Below are positions 35,093 to 44,201 of a stretch of 64,000 nucleotides of DNA, piece after piece. The stretch covers positions 51,452-115,451 of the forward strand of contig JAFUZJ010000003.1 of NCBI GenBank assembly GCA_017476665.1, read 5' to 3'. Numbering within the stretch: position 1 is the first letter of the stretch; every line of letters begins with the position of its first letter. The translations under genes and the position numbers were made by a program. The stretch is from Lachnospiraceae bacterium (GTDB taxonomy: Bacteria > Bacillota > Clostridia > Lachnospirales > Lachnospiraceae). Below the pieces are notes generated by a model, which saw nothing but the letters and a program-made list of their open reading frames with translations, had not been told where the DNA came from and made no database searches.

Positions 35093-35794
35093 ATGGCATT
35101 TGGCAGACACAACAAAAATGAAGAGCAACCGAGCTGGCTGGAGCAAAAGCTGGCGAAACTGGCGCTGGCCGTCATCGCGATCCTGGTGGTCATAGCCGTC
35201 ATTATTGCGTTTATTTTAGGTCATCGCTCCGCCGGCAAAAAGCAGTCTTCCCAGAATCTTCAGGGCGCCATAAACGACGCGGTCCACAGCCAGGAAGGAA
35301 AAGTCACCACCATTACCCAGGCTTCTCTGGAAAAAATCGTTACAAATGGCAAGCTCTACACCGCCGAATACCCTTACAACGGCATTGCGGCGGTCTATGA
35401 GGGCGACACCCTGAAATACCATGTGGCTTACGAAGGCACCGTCAAAGCCGGCATAGACGCTTCCAGGATCCTGCTCCATCTGGACAAGGAAAAACATGAG
35501 ATCATCATCAGACTGCCCGCCGTCACGGTGGAGGAACCCATCATCAACGCGGGAACCATGGAATATATTTTTGAGGACAGTCAATACAACACGGAAACCG
35601 TGGCGCAGGAGGCTTACAAGGCTGCCATTGCCGATCTGAAAGACAAAGTGGCCGCAGACCCGAACATTGTAAAGACTGCTGCCAAGACAGCGAAAATGTA
35701 CGAAAAGGCTTTTGTGGAACCTCTGGTAGAGCAAATGGATCCGGACAATCAATATACCATTGTTGTCCTGGAGCAGGGGGAGGCGTATCAATGA
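35093..35794 (+). CDS. DUF4230 protein, membrane-anchored (first of a tandem pair)
   Basis: A 233-residue protein with one N-terminal membrane helix (LALAVIAILVVIAVIIAFIL) and an extracytoplasmic domain of about 180 residues. The pattern SLEKIVTNGKLYTAEYPYNG, then YEGTVKAGIDASRILLHLDK and IIRLPAVTVEEPIIN is DUF4230, of unknown function. Its stop overlaps the second DUF4230 gene by four bases. Upstream is the antiporter with a 51-bp gap, so the three may be one transcript. Confidence 0.8.
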   Translation: MAFGRHNKNEEQPSWLEQKLAKLALAVIAILVVIAVIIAFILGHRSAGKKQSSQNLQGAINDAVHSQEGKVTTITQASLEKIVTNGKLYTAEYPYNGIAAVYEGDTLKYHVAYEGTVKAGIDASRILLHLDKEKHEIIIRLPAVTVEEPIINAGTMEYIFEDSQYNTETVAQEAYKAAIADLKDKVAADPNIVKTAAKTAKMYEKAFVEPLVEQMDPDNQYTIVVLEQGEAYQ

Positions 35795-36483
35795 CAAGAT
35801 TACACCGCAAACAACGCATATCCTGCCTAGGAATCCTGGCTTTGCTCCTGATCGGCCTGCTGCCCGCCTGCGGCAAAAACGCTTCCCGGACACAGAATGC
35901 CGCGCCGGCCAATTCGGCGAACTCCGCACAGATTACCACACAGACCGTCACACAACCTGCTGTTCCCGCAGCCACGCCGGAGCTCGGCAGAATCCGACAG
36001 ATCTGCGAGCTGGTCACCGTGGAATGCACTTATCACAACGTAGCCAAATCCACCAAATCCCCCGGCATCGGCCTGGAACACATCGGCGAGACCGAGCGGG
36101 TTTTCTGGATCGAATACACGGCCACCGCAGAAATTTCCTATGATGTCAGCAAAATACAGATGGATATCGACGGATCAGAAGTCACGATCACGCTTCCCAG
36201 GCCAAAGGTCACCTGCAAAGTGAACCCCGACTCCTGGAATGAAAATTCCTATGTGATCTCCCAGGATCAGATGATCCAGAAAAACCCGATCACGGCGGAC
36301 GACCAGACCAAGGCGATCAACCTGGCACAGGCGGAAATGATCCTTCAGATCCGGGGCAATTCTTCCCTGTTGAATACCGCCAGACTGCAGGCACAGGAAC
36401 TCATCAAAAACTACATTGATCAGATTGGTGAATTCACCGGCATACAATATCATATTACCTGGAAAGATGCGGAGAGTGGCTAA
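35791..36483 (+). CDS. DUF4230 lipoprotein (second of a tandem pair)
   Basis: A 230-residue exported protein with lipobox LPAC (Cys27). Its domain mirrors the first: IRQICELVTVECTYHNVAKS, then IEYTATAEISYDVSKIQMDI and VTITLPRPKVTCKVN. The two are paralogues that probably act together outside the membrane, one anchored by a helix and one by lipid. Function unknown. Translation is coupled to the first gene. The ATPase gene follows after 46 bp. Confidence 0.8.
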   Translation: MTRLHRKQRISCLGILALLLIGLLPACGKNASRTQNAAPANSANSAQITTQTVTQPAVPAATPELGRIRQICELVTVECTYHNVAKSTKSPGIGLEHIGETERVFWIEYTATAEISYDVSKIQMDIDGSEVTITLPRPKVTCKVNPDSWNENSYVISQDQMIQKNPITADDQTKAINLAQAEMILQIRGNSSLLNTARLQAQELIKNYIDQIGEFTGIQYHITWKDAESG

Positions 36484-36529
36484 TAGCTATTCTCCGTTTC
36501 ACCATAAAACAAAAGGAGTATAAATCACC

Positions 36530-38254
36530 ATGCGACAACTGGAACAATTATTACATCAGACGGACCATAAAAGCTATCCGGCATACAAATCCCTGCAGGG
36601 CAGCTACCGCTTTCCCGCATACACTTTATCCATTGACCATGTGCAGGGAGATCCCTTCGCGGCGCCTTCTTCCCTGAGCATACACATCGATGCGGCCCGC
36701 CACGGGTTTCCCAGGGAATACTATGACACGCCCCACAGGCGCATTGCCCTGCAGGATCTATTGCTGCGCGGCTTCTACCGTGAACTGGGCAAAGTCAGCC
36801 ATAAGGCAAAGGGGTCCGGCAAGAGCGGCACACTCTCTGTCAGCACCTGCCACCAGGAGATCTTAGAGCGCTCGGCACTGACCATCAATCCTGTAAACGG
36901 CGCCTTGACCGTGCGTTTTTCCGCAGGTTTTCCGGCAGCCGGACGCACCACCCTTTCCATGGAATTAAAAAAGATGCTGATGGAATATGTACCCGCTGCG
37001 GCGGAGCACAGTCTGTTTTCCAAGGCCGTACCGACAGCCCAGCTGAAAACCTGGATCTCCCTGGCGGACGACCAGAAAGCAATCCGCGACCAGCTGCCCG
37101 AAAAAGGCCTGGTGGCATTTGTGGCGGACGGCGCCATCCTGCCTCGCAAGAGCGGCGTGGACGATGCCCCCATGGCTTCGGGAGTGACCTTCGAAAGTCC
37201 CGAACAGGACCGGGTGACCCTGGATCTTCCGAACGGCAGGACCATCTCCGGACTAGGGATCAAGAAGGGGATCACTCTCATCGTGGGCGGTGGTTATCAC
37301 GGCAAATCCACCCTGTTAAAAGCACTGGAGCGCGGCGTTTACAACCATATCCCCGGCGACGGCAGAGAATACGTCATCACCGAGGACACTGCTATGAAGA
37401 TCCGCTCTGAGGACGGTCGCAGCGTGAAACAGCTGGACATCAGCGCCTTCATCCGCAATCTGCCCAACGGCAAGGACACGGCCCATTTCTCCACGGAGGA
37501 CGCCAGCGGCAGTACCTCCCAGGCGGCCAATACCGTGGAGGCAGTCCTGGCGGGCAGCCACACCCTTTTGATCGACGAGGATACCAGCGCCACCAACTTT
37601 ATGGTGCGCGATGCCCTCATGCAGCGTGTGATCCACCCGGAACAGGAACCCATCATTCCTTTCCTGAGCCGTATGCGCCAGCTCTATGACGAACTTGGCG
37701 TCTCCACCATTCTGGTGGCAGGCAGCTCGGGCGCTTTCTTCCATGTGTCCGACACGATTCTGCAGATGAAAGAATACAAGCCTTTGGATATCACCGAAAC
37801 CGCGAAGAAAGCGGCGGCCGAGGAGAGCGATGCACCGGAGAAGCCCGACGCCCTGACGCCTTTTACCGACCACCGGATCGCTTCCCAGAACCGCGATGTC
37901 ACCGACAGCCGCAAAGTAAAAGTGCGCGGCTCCGGCACCGACAGTGTCTCTCTCAATCATGAATCCGTGGAACTGCGCTTCGTGGAACAGGTCGTGGACA
38001 ACGAACAGACCAACCTTTTGGGTGCTCTGCTCCGCACCCTGGAAGAAAAGAAATTCAACGGAAAAGCCCCTCTTACGCAGTGCGTAGAGGAGCTCTATCA
38101 GAATCTGATGAAACAGGGCTTTGCCGCCGCCACCGGCTCGTCCGTTCCCGGCAATCTGGCCATGGTGCGCAGACAGGAACTCTGGGCCATGGTGAACCGC
38201 TATCGCGCGCTGCAGATTTCCGCGCCGGTATCAAAGGTTCCCGGTCGTCAGTGA
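36530..38254 (+). CDS. ABC-type ATPase domain protein (PF09818 family)
   Basis: A 574-residue cytoplasmic protein. A non-catalytic N-terminal part (residues 1-215) is followed by a P-loop ATPase with Walker A TLIVGGGYHGKSTLLKALER near residue 245-262, a signature-like segment, and Walker B HTLLIDEDTSATNFMVRDAL. It belongs to the predicted ABC ATPase family related to the trypanosome RNA-binding protein MRB1590; nucleic acid binding is inferred. No transmembrane segments, so it is not a transporter. It may be co-transcribed with the DUF4230 genes. Its stop overlaps the convergent gene by seven bases. Confidence 0.83.
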   Translation: MRQLEQLLHQTDHKSYPAYKSLQGSYRFPAYTLSIDHVQGDPFAAPSSLSIHIDAARHGFPREYYDTPHRRIALQDLLLRGFYRELGKVSHKAKGSGKSGTLSVSTCHQEILERSALTINPVNGALTVRFSAGFPAAGRTTLSMELKKMLMEYVPAAAEHSLFSKAVPTAQLKTWISLADDQKAIRDQLPEKGLVAFVADGAILPRKSGVDDAPMASGVTFESPEQDRVTLDLPNGRTISGLGIKKGITLIVGGGYHGKSTLLKALERGVYNHIPGDGREYVITEDTAMKIRSEDGRSVKQLDISAFIRNLPNGKDTAHFSTEDASGSTSQAANTVEAVLAGSHTLLIDEDTSATNFMVRDALMQRVIHPEQEPIIPFLSRMRQLYDELGVSTILVAGSSGAFFHVSDTILQMKEYKPLDITETAKKAAAEESDAPEKPDALTPFTDHRIASQNRDVTDSRKVKVRGSGTDSVSLNHESVELRFVEQVVDNEQTNLLGALLRTLEEKKFNGKAPLTQCVEELYQNLMKQGFAAATGSSVPGNLAMVRRQELWAMVNRYRALQISAPVSKVPGRQ

Positions 38255-38988
38255 TACAGATTTTCATCCACCGGTCCGTTGTTGAACGTGATACCACTCT
38301 GTGAGGTGTTGTAATAACCCGAGGCCTGCATCTGCTCTCTGCGGCGGGCCTCCTCTTCTTTTTGCCTCCTGTTTGCTTTGACACCCAAAACCACTAACAC
38401 AATTCCGATCACCAGTGCCGCAGCCCCGATCCCGAAGAACACCCATACACCGTTTCTCATTGGGATCAAAACATAGGCAGGACATATATCCTCATAATCC
38501 GAAGTTTCAAAATACTCGGCTAAAATACTCTTATCCTCGGAATCTAACGGTTGTAATTTTCCATTTGCATGATACAATACCTCACTGGGAAATTCCGTCT
38601 CTCCGGTTTCGTCATCCCACCACGCATCAAAGCGTTCCACCGCACGCTCCAACGTCTCAAATTCCGAAGAATTTACCTTTACCAGCAAGAGATGATCAAT
38701 ATATGCCATATCATCCTCCACTGCAAAAACCGGAATGCCGTAATAACGGCTGCTCTCTCTGGACGAGACAGTTTTTCCGTTCTGCGTCTCCGTGGTCGTC
38801 TCACTGATCATATAATCATAAGCCACCGTGATATCCATCTCCAGATGATCACCGGAATGCAGCTCATCTATTTCCATCACCAATCCGTCCTTCGGTGCCT
38901 TCAACATCACCAACACATTCGGAACACTGAGCATGAGACAGATCACTCCTATCAGAATTGCCACGATTCCATAGCTCCATTTTTTCAT
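38248..38988 (-). CDS. Two-helix membrane protein of unknown function
   Basis: A 246-residue protein with an N-terminal helix (WSYGIVAILIGVICLMLSVP) and a second near residue 185 (VWVFFGIGAAALVIGIVLVV), holding an extracytoplasmic domain of about 155 residues. The cytoplasmic tail is Lys/Arg/Glu-rich with Gln-containing repeats. It contains no catalytic motif I recognise. The gene is followed upstream by another membrane protein gene. A group of such unknown membrane genes runs to 41892. Confidence 0.7.
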   Translation of the reverse strand: MKKWSYGIVAILIGVICLMLSVPNVLVMLKAPKDGLVMEIDELHSGDHLEMDITVAYDYMISETTTETQNGKTVSSRESSRYYGIPVFAVEDDMAYIDHLLLVKVNSSEFETLERAVERFDAWWDDETGETEFPSEVLYHANGKLQPLDSEDKSILAEYFETSDYEDICPAYVLIPMRNGVWVFFGIGAAALVIGIVLVVLGVKANRRQKEEEARRREQMQASGYYNTSQSGITFNNGPVDENLYH

Positions 38989-39010
38989 TTTGTATCTCCT
39001 CCTTTTTGTC

Positions 39011-39643
39011 TTAGACTCTTACACCCTTACTCTCCTGATCCCTCTTCCAGAGTTCCCGCATCTCTTCCACGTACCTCAGTCCGTCCGGCGTATATCCCGC
39101 ACGTGCATACCGGCAGTTTTGAAGAATACGGTTTGCCAGTTCATCCACCTTGGCATCGTTTTTCCAGAAGATATTGATCTCTATCGTTCCACGCGCCGTC
39201 TGAAGCACCAGCTCCTTCTGATTGGTGATGCCATTTGTCTTGTGCTTATACACATAGATCAAAAAAACCTCGTCTGTATACGCAATCTCCCTCACATCTT
39301 TGGCATTTGCTATGATACGGGGAGAAAGAATGATCATTTCATCCTGATAAATAATATTCCGAAATAACTCGTCCGCCTGCTGCAGGATACCCGGATTCTT
39401 CTTCATCGTACTTGAGTTCTCCGGATTGATCAATGTGCGGATCGAACTCACAATCATTACAATTCCCCACACTGCAACAGCTCCAAATGCCACCGCCATG
39501 ATGCACTCCGACAGCTCCTCCGGCCACCCCGAGAAAAATACGCATACAACAAAAAATCCGCCAAACAATACGATTGCTATCCCCAGGATCAGATGCTGAA
39601 TAGCCGATATCTTAATCTTCTTTTGTACTTGATCTCTCCCCAT
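39011..39643 (-). CDS. Two-helix membrane protein with PH-like tail, unknown
   Basis: A 210-residue protein. Two adjacent helices (residues about 15-40 and 45-68) precede a cytoplasmic domain of about 130 residues (VREIAYTDEVFLIYVYKHKT; LVLQTARGTIEINIFW) with beta-rich spacing, possibly PH-like. No known family is claimed. It overlaps the MazG-like gene by one base, so the two are coupled. Confidence 0.65.
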   Translation of the reverse strand: MGRDQVQKKIKISAIQHLILGIAIVLFGGFFVVCVFFSGWPEELSECIMAVAFGAVAVWGIVMIVSSIRTLINPENSSTMKKNPGILQQADELFRNIIYQDEMIILSPRIIANAKDVREIAYTDEVFLIYVYKHKTNGITNQKELVLQTARGTIEINIFWKNDAKVDELANRILQNCRYARAGYTPDGLRYVEEMRELWKRDQESKGVRV

Positions 39644-40182
39644 TATTTACTCCTATCCCCAAGAAGCCAGTTCCGCAAGCCTTCCGACCAGAACAGATCC
39701 TGGTCAAACGCATCGTTCTCCGTCTGGAAGAATTCGGAACAGCCAACCCGCAGCTCCACGTAAAATTCTTTTGTCAGTTCGGCCTCCGTAAAAACGTTTT
39801 TTCCGAAAATTTCCGTCAGCCGCCTTGCAAGCGCCGCCTTCCACTCTGCATTCGTCATAGCCCTCAGCCGTTCCGGCTCTATGTAAGTACCCTTTGCTTT
39901 ATCCACCGGATACTTTACCTCATTTTTATCCATCTTGGCATTGACGATCTCATCCTCGTCCAGTCCCAGCCTGTCCAACATATGTCTGCAATACACCAGC
40001 ACATCCGCCAGTTCTTCCTTTACCGCTTTCATATCATAATCCGTATCGCTCCACTGAAAACATTCCAGGAGCTCATTTGCCTCAATGGAAATAGATTTGG
40101 CGAGATTTGCCGGCGAGTGAAACTGGTCCCAGTCCCGATCCTCTTTAAATTTGCGGATCCGCTGTATCGTTTTATCGGTCAT
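39643..40182 (-). CDS. MazG-like nucleotide pyrophosphohydrolase
   Basis: A 179-residue protein. The N-terminal 95 residues form a MazG/dCTPase-like domain: FHSPANLAKSISIEANELLE and ECFQW, with KEELADVLVYCRHMLDRLGL holding the acidic metal-binding residues. Such enzymes hydrolyse non-canonical or excess NTPs to NMP and pyrophosphate. The C-terminal 75 residues (EWKAALARRLTEIFGKNVFT) are an extension not usual for the 115-residue family form. It is followed by a coupled membrane protein gene. Confidence 0.85.
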   Translation of the reverse strand: MTDKTIQRIRKFKEDRDWDQFHSPANLAKSISIEANELLECFQWSDTDYDMKAVKEELADVLVYCRHMLDRLGLDEDEIVNAKMDKNEVKYPVDKAKGTYIEPERLRAMTNAEWKAALARRLTEIFGKNVFTEAELTKEFYVELRVGCSEFFQTENDAFDQDLFWSEGLRNWLLGDRSK

Positions 40183-40254
40183 AGCATAAACTCCCTCCCT
40201 GCTGATAACATGTACTCAAGCTATTATAGCATGGATGGTATACTTCCTAAAGTA

Positions 40255-40294
40255 TTTTTTTAAAAAATCCAGGCTGCCAATTGACAGCCTGGAT
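40255..40294 (-). terminator. Terminator after the gene at 40302
   Basis: ATCCAGGCTG and CAGCCTGGAT with an eight-base loop, then a T-run on the minus strand. It starts eight bases after the stop. Confidence 0.93.
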
Positions 40295-40301
40295 AACCAT
40301 T

Positions 40302-40988
40302 TTACTTTTTCTTATATTCCACATCTATGTCTCTGGTAAAGGTGATAGATTGAAACGTGTATTCATACACTCGCGATCCATCCGGACCTTGCTTGGAGTG
40401 ATAATCCAGTGCCCCTGCAAATTGGTAATTCCCGCGCTTTCCAAACACGATCATCTTATCACCTGTGCGGAACTTTTCGAGTTCCTCTTTCTTAAAAGGA
40501 TAGCCCTGCTTTTCAAAGAACACGATCCATTCGTCCAGATCCGCGCCCTGCATATCCTCTCCGCCGATGAGTACCGTCGCACCTTTCTGAAACTCCGGAT
40601 GATAGGCTATCTCATAAATGCTGCACTGTGATAATTCTTTATCGGCGGATCCGAAATTGGCCAGCGTAAGCTCCAGACCTGTGTTCGTGGCATTTTTTCC
40701 ATATAGCGGCACTCCTAAATAATAATGCTTGCTATATATTTCCTTTGCCCGCACATTCATCCCGACGCCCACTGTTTCACCACCTACGTCACAGAGTACA
40801 AATCCCTCATCTATCAGCTCCTGCACCGTGTTCCTCATACTGATCTGTACATCATTCACCCTGATATCCACCTTCGGTCCCAGGAAAAAATACCAGATAC
40901 TGTAGATCACCGCCACAACAATGCCGCCAAAAATCACCACATCGCTGACGCCAATCTTTCTTTTGGGTTTTCCGTTTTCTTCTGTCAT
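40302..40988 (-). CDS. Single-pass membrane protein of unknown function
   Basis: A 228-residue protein with one helix near residues 15-36 (VVIFGGIVVAVIYSIWYFFL) and an extracytoplasmic domain. A repeated-looking segment (LIDEGFVLCDVGGETVGVGM; YYLGVPLYGKNATNTGLELT) suggests a ligand-binding fold, but no family is recognised. It may be exported to bind a small molecule. The terminator follows. Neighbours are similar unknown membrane genes, each with its own ribosome binding site. Confidence 0.6.
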   Translation of the reverse strand: MTEENGKPKRKIGVSDVVIFGGIVVAVIYSIWYFFLGPKVDIRVNDVQISMRNTVQELIDEGFVLCDVGGETVGVGMNVRAKEIYSKHYYLGVPLYGKNATNTGLELTLANFGSADKELSQCSIYEIAYHPEFQKGATVLIGGEDMQGADLDEWIVFFEKQGYPFKKEELEKFRTGDKMIVFGKRGNYQFAGALDYHSKQGPDGSRVYEYTFQSITFTRDIDVEYKKK

Positions 40989-41017
40989 TTTTTCATCTCC
41001 GTTTTTAACTCATATTT

Positions 41018-41470
41018 TTATACTACTTTTCCGTTCACGGTATGCTCTATATGCGGTCCATATTTTTTTACAAACGCAACAAATTCATCAATATGTCCAA
41101 TTCCGATATAAAAGGAACTGTACATTTTTTCTTTCAAAGGTTTTCTGGATGGTGTGAGATACTCCCCACGCATTACTTCGCCATTCTTATCGTAAAAAGA
41201 AAATTCTCCTTTCATCGGTCCGGAAGAGTGCGTTCCAATATAAGCCACTTCCTTCAGGTTCCACTTTTTGTACCCAAGCAAAGTCCCTGAACCGCAATAA
41301 AACAATAATTCTCCTTTCTCCGTCACCCAAGCAGCACCTAGTTTTTCCACCTGTGGATATTCCTCGTCAATTTTTTGAGCAAACTTTTTGTTACTGTTCT
41401 TGTCAATCCAAATACACACAGCCAGAATTACCAAAAATCCAATGATCAACATTATCCCTGTCGGTGTCAT
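41018..41470 (-). CDS. Single-pass membrane protein of unknown function
   Basis: A 150-residue protein with an N-terminal helix (GIMLIIGFLVILAVCIWI) and a domain of about 115 residues (KLGAAWVTEKGELLFYCGSG; KEVAYIGTHSSGPMKGEFSF). No motif is recognised. It lies 29 bp upstream of the start of the gene at 40302 in transcription order and downstream of the gene at 41506, so the three may form one operon. Confidence 0.6.
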   Translation of the reverse strand: MTPTGIMLIIGFLVILAVCIWIDKNSNKKFAQKIDEEYPQVEKLGAAWVTEKGELLFYCGSGTLLGYKKWNLKEVAYIGTHSSGPMKGEFSFYDKNGEVMRGEYLTPSRKPLKEKMYSSFYIGIGHIDEFVAFVKKYGPHIEHTVNGKVV

Positions 41471-41505
41471 TCCTTTATTCTCCTATTCTGCATTTTTTTC
41501 CTGAT

Positions 41506-41892
41506 TTATTTTTTCTTTACAATCTTTCCGTTCTCGTCCATCCTGTATTTCGATGCAAATTTAGGATTTAATCCGGCAACTCTTTCATATTCTTCCGGGT
41601 GATCATGGCAATACTCATAAGCAATTCCCGGCTTCGTGCGGATATTTTTTTCTGTCCACTTTGCAGCCAGCCGGTCTGTTAGTTTACGCCCTACATATAT
41701 AAAAAGGAAAAGTGCAAGTGCCGCCGTTATGATCCCGACAATAATGCCCATCACTCTGTTTTCAGCGGCAAGAAACATATATGCTGCTGTTAATGCGGAA
41801 ATAATTGCTCCAATATTCGCCAATATTGAAATCAATGTGGCCAGCCCTGAATACCTGTAGTATCTGTAAAACAATGTTAATCCCATTACCAT
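41506..41892 (-). CDS. Small membrane protein of unknown function
   Basis: A 128-residue protein with three hydrophobic stretches (residues about 12-35, 38-55 and 50-72) and a basic, hydrophilic C-terminus (GLNPKFASKYRMDENGKIVK). No family is recognised. It is the first gene of the unknown membrane cluster, just after the terminator of the sensor kinase operon. Confidence 0.55.
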   Translation of the reverse strand: MVMGLTLFYRYYRYSGLATLISILANIGAIISALTAAYMFLAAENRVMGIIVGIITAALALFLFIYVGRKLTDRLAAKWTEKNIRTKPGIAYEYCHDHPEEYERVAGLNPKFASKYRMDENGKIVKKK

Positions 41893-41903
41893 TTTCCTCC
41901 ATA

Positions 41904-41936
41904 ATAAAAGTGACTGCCTGCACAGTCACTTTCATC
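41904..41936 (-). terminator. Terminator of the GHKL/LytTR operon
   Basis: AAAGTGACTG and CAGTCACTTT with a short loop, followed on the minus strand by TTTTATT. It lies 75 bp after the kinase stop. Confidence 0.82.
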
Positions 41937-42010
41937 TTAAATCCGTTTTTTGAAATTGCAATACAAGGCTGACAAAAGCCTTTTGAAAGGGAATAAAATC
42001 CTGTATAAGA

Positions 42011-43432
42011 TCACGCTTCCCGTTCCGCCATCTGCAGCATTGCCGTGAGTCTGAAGGTTCCCTCCTCCGCCTTCCAGTCCAATGCGCCATGATATTTATC
42101 TACAACACGCTGCATACTCGCAAACCCCAGCCCATGTTCCTCTGATGCCTCCTTGTCCGTGCTCGGATAAGGACTTCCGGCAGTGGTCCGTATGGAGCCA
42201 TCATAGCTGTTGACCACCTCGATAAAAACCATTCTGCCGCGCACATAGGATTTCAAAAGGACATAGCGGTCATGCTCCTGCATGCTGCGACAGGCGCGGA
42301 TCGCGTTATCCAATGCATTCCCCAGCAAAATACAGAGATCGTATTCGTTGATTCCCCATACCTGAGAGTAAGCCACTTCTTCGACGGTAAACGCTATCCC
42401 TTCCGCTTCCTCTGCCTTCGCATTCAACAGCGCATCCAGGATAATGCTCCCTGTGGCATATTTCCCGTTGATCTCTTTAATTGAGGAAGTCATGGTGGTA
42501 AGATAGTTCCGCAATTCTTCCGCATCACCATCAGCTGCCAGTTTCGACAGCACCGCTATATGGTTGTGCATATCATGCCGCATGCTGCGAAAATTTTTCT
42601 GTATGCGTTCTATCTCAAGGGCATGCTCGCGGAAAGACATGAACTCCCGCTCAAAGACCATCCTCTCTGTCCTCTCCTGTACCAAGCTGTAATTTTTCTG
42701 CAAAACATATACTTCTATCATCATGATGACAATGAGAAGAAGCATGGTCACGGTCATGGTGATATTCAGCGCAATCTTCACCTGTTCAGGTATCGCAACG
42801 CTCCGCTCCACACCGCGGGTCGCCTCACTATAGAAAGCCGAAAAAAGATATCCTGTAAAAAGAGGAGTCGCCATAAATAATAGCTCCCCCCATCTAAACC
42901 GCATCTCCTTTGCACGAAAAAGCCAATTCAATATATACAGAAGCCAAAAAATGAAACCGGCCGTCAAAAGCGCGATCTTAAATTCCGTCACCAGCAGCTC
43001 GTGCTGATAACGCAGCATTTGTTCAATTGAAAAATGAACCATTTCTTCATCCAGCACATCAAAATCGATATACTGCGACCTTCCAGAGCCCAGTTTTATC
43101 CATTCGCTAAGATGCTTTGCAGCAAAATCTGCTGCGCAATAAGTGATGGAGATATAGGCTCTTTTATCCCAACTGACGCGAAAAAAGATCCCCATACAGA
43201 GAAACAGCAGGAATAGCATTCCCACATCTCTCTCCAGGGAACCGAGAAAGCCCACATCCAGCCGATGCAATGCATCATCCACCATGGTCCACGCCCCCAG
43301 GAAACAGACAACCGACAGCCAGCCCGGTTTCGACCTGCTGACGCCAAATCTGCAGATATACCACGCAAGAGCAGCACTTTCGACCAAATATCCCAAAAGC
43401 GGAATCAGATACATAAACATCAAATCACGCAA
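42011..43432 (-). CDS. GHKL-type sensor histidine kinase
   Basis: About 474 residues. The ORF is open to 43573, but the best start is TTG at 43432 with GGAGG eight bases upstream, overlapping the regulator stop. Six membrane helices span residues about 5-270 by pattern. The phosphorylated histidine is in RSMRHDMHNHIAVLSKLA, the H-box of the AgrC-like HPK10 class, and the ATP-binding N-box is ILLGNALDNAIRACRSMQ. Such kinases usually sense peptides or cell-wall stress and phosphorylate the LytTR regulator upstream in the operon. No peptide precursor is visible nearby. Confidence 0.9.
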   Translation of the reverse strand: MRDLMFMYLIPLLGYLVESAALAWYICRFGVSRSKPGWLSVVCFLGAWTMVDDALHRLDVGFLGSLERDVGMLFLLFLCMGIFFRVSWDKRAYISITYCAADFAAKHLSEWIKLGSGRSQYIDFDVLDEEMVHFSIEQMLRYQHELLVTEFKIALLTAGFIFWLLYILNWLFRAKEMRFRWGELLFMATPLFTGYLFSAFYSEATRGVERSVAIPEQVKIALNITMTVTMLLLIVIMMIEVYVLQKNYSLVQERTERMVFEREFMSFREHALEIERIQKNFRSMRHDMHNHIAVLSKLAADGDAEELRNYLTTMTSSIKEINGKYATGSIILDALLNAKAEEAEGIAFTVEEVAYSQVWGINEYDLCILLGNALDNAIRACRSMQEHDRYVLLKSYVRGRMVFIEVVNSYDGSIRTTAGSPYPSTDKEASEEHGLGFASMQRVVDKYHGALDWKAEEGTFRLTAMLQMAEREA

Positions 43433-44129
43433 AGCTGATCCCTCCATTCTGTAGGTATTGCAGATAGGCCTTCGTAAAGCCTGCATATCGTTCCTTGGAT
43501 AAAAATAGTTTATCGCCGTTTGATACGGTGACAAAGTCGCTTCCGTAATGCGTGACATATGCCATATTGACAAGATATCCCCGGTGGATACGGTAAAATC
43601 CCTCTCCCAGGATCTTCTCCAGATTCCCCAGGGAGCCGTAATACTCCACCGTTTGAACTGATGTATGTATCAGCACTTTCTTCAGGACACTCTCCGCATA
43701 GAGAATGTCCCGCGCGTCAAGGACATTGGTTGACCACCTTGTCCTGACCATGACCTTGCGCTCTTTTTTCCGCTCCTCGCACTCCGCCTTTGCTCTCTCA
43801 TACACCTTCCGGAAATGCTCCGGATCGATCGGTTTCACCAGATACTGCATGGCGCCCACGTCAAAAGCATCATAGATATATTCCCTGCTCCCCGTGATAA
43901 AGACGATCACTGCCGTCTTATCCTCCTTTCGGATCCGCCGCGCCAGTTCTACGCCGTCCCCGGCAGGAAACTGAATATCCAGGAAAAAAAGATCAAAGGG
44001 TTCACCGGCAGCTTCAAGTTCCTGGACGGACTCGTACTCTTTGGTCTCTACCTTTTCATCTAGCTCCGCGATCATTCCAGCTAATTGTGTGCGGATATGC
44101 GCTTCATCGTCGCATACTGCTATTCTCAT
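43425..44129 (-). CDS. LytTR family response regulator
   Basis: A 234-residue regulator. The receiver domain has the acidic patch CDDEAHIRTQL, phospho-acceptor Asp in DLFFLDIQFPAGDGVELA and Lys in YLVKPIDPEHF. The LytTR DNA-binding domain from residue 125 includes ILYAESVLKKVLIHT and FYRIHRGYLVNMAYVTHYG. It is co-translated with the kinase gene. Target genes are not known; LytTR regulators often control bacteriocin, virulence or sugar-related functions. Confidence 0.93.
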   Translation of the reverse strand: MRIAVCDDEAHIRTQLAGMIAELDEKVETKEYESVQELEAAGEPFDLFFLDIQFPAGDGVELARRIRKEDKTAVIVFITGSREYIYDAFDVGAMQYLVKPIDPEHFRKVYERAKAECEERKKERKVMVRTRWSTNVLDARDILYAESVLKKVLIHTSVQTVEYYGSLGNLEKILGEGFYRIHRGYLVNMAYVTHYGSDFVTVSNGDKLFLSKERYAGFTKAYLQYLQNGGISFA

Positions 44130-44201
44130 ATGTTATTTCCGCCATCCTTTCCCAACCCGTATATACGTCATTTTATATTGTTTTGGCGGAGTTTTCAATG
44201 T

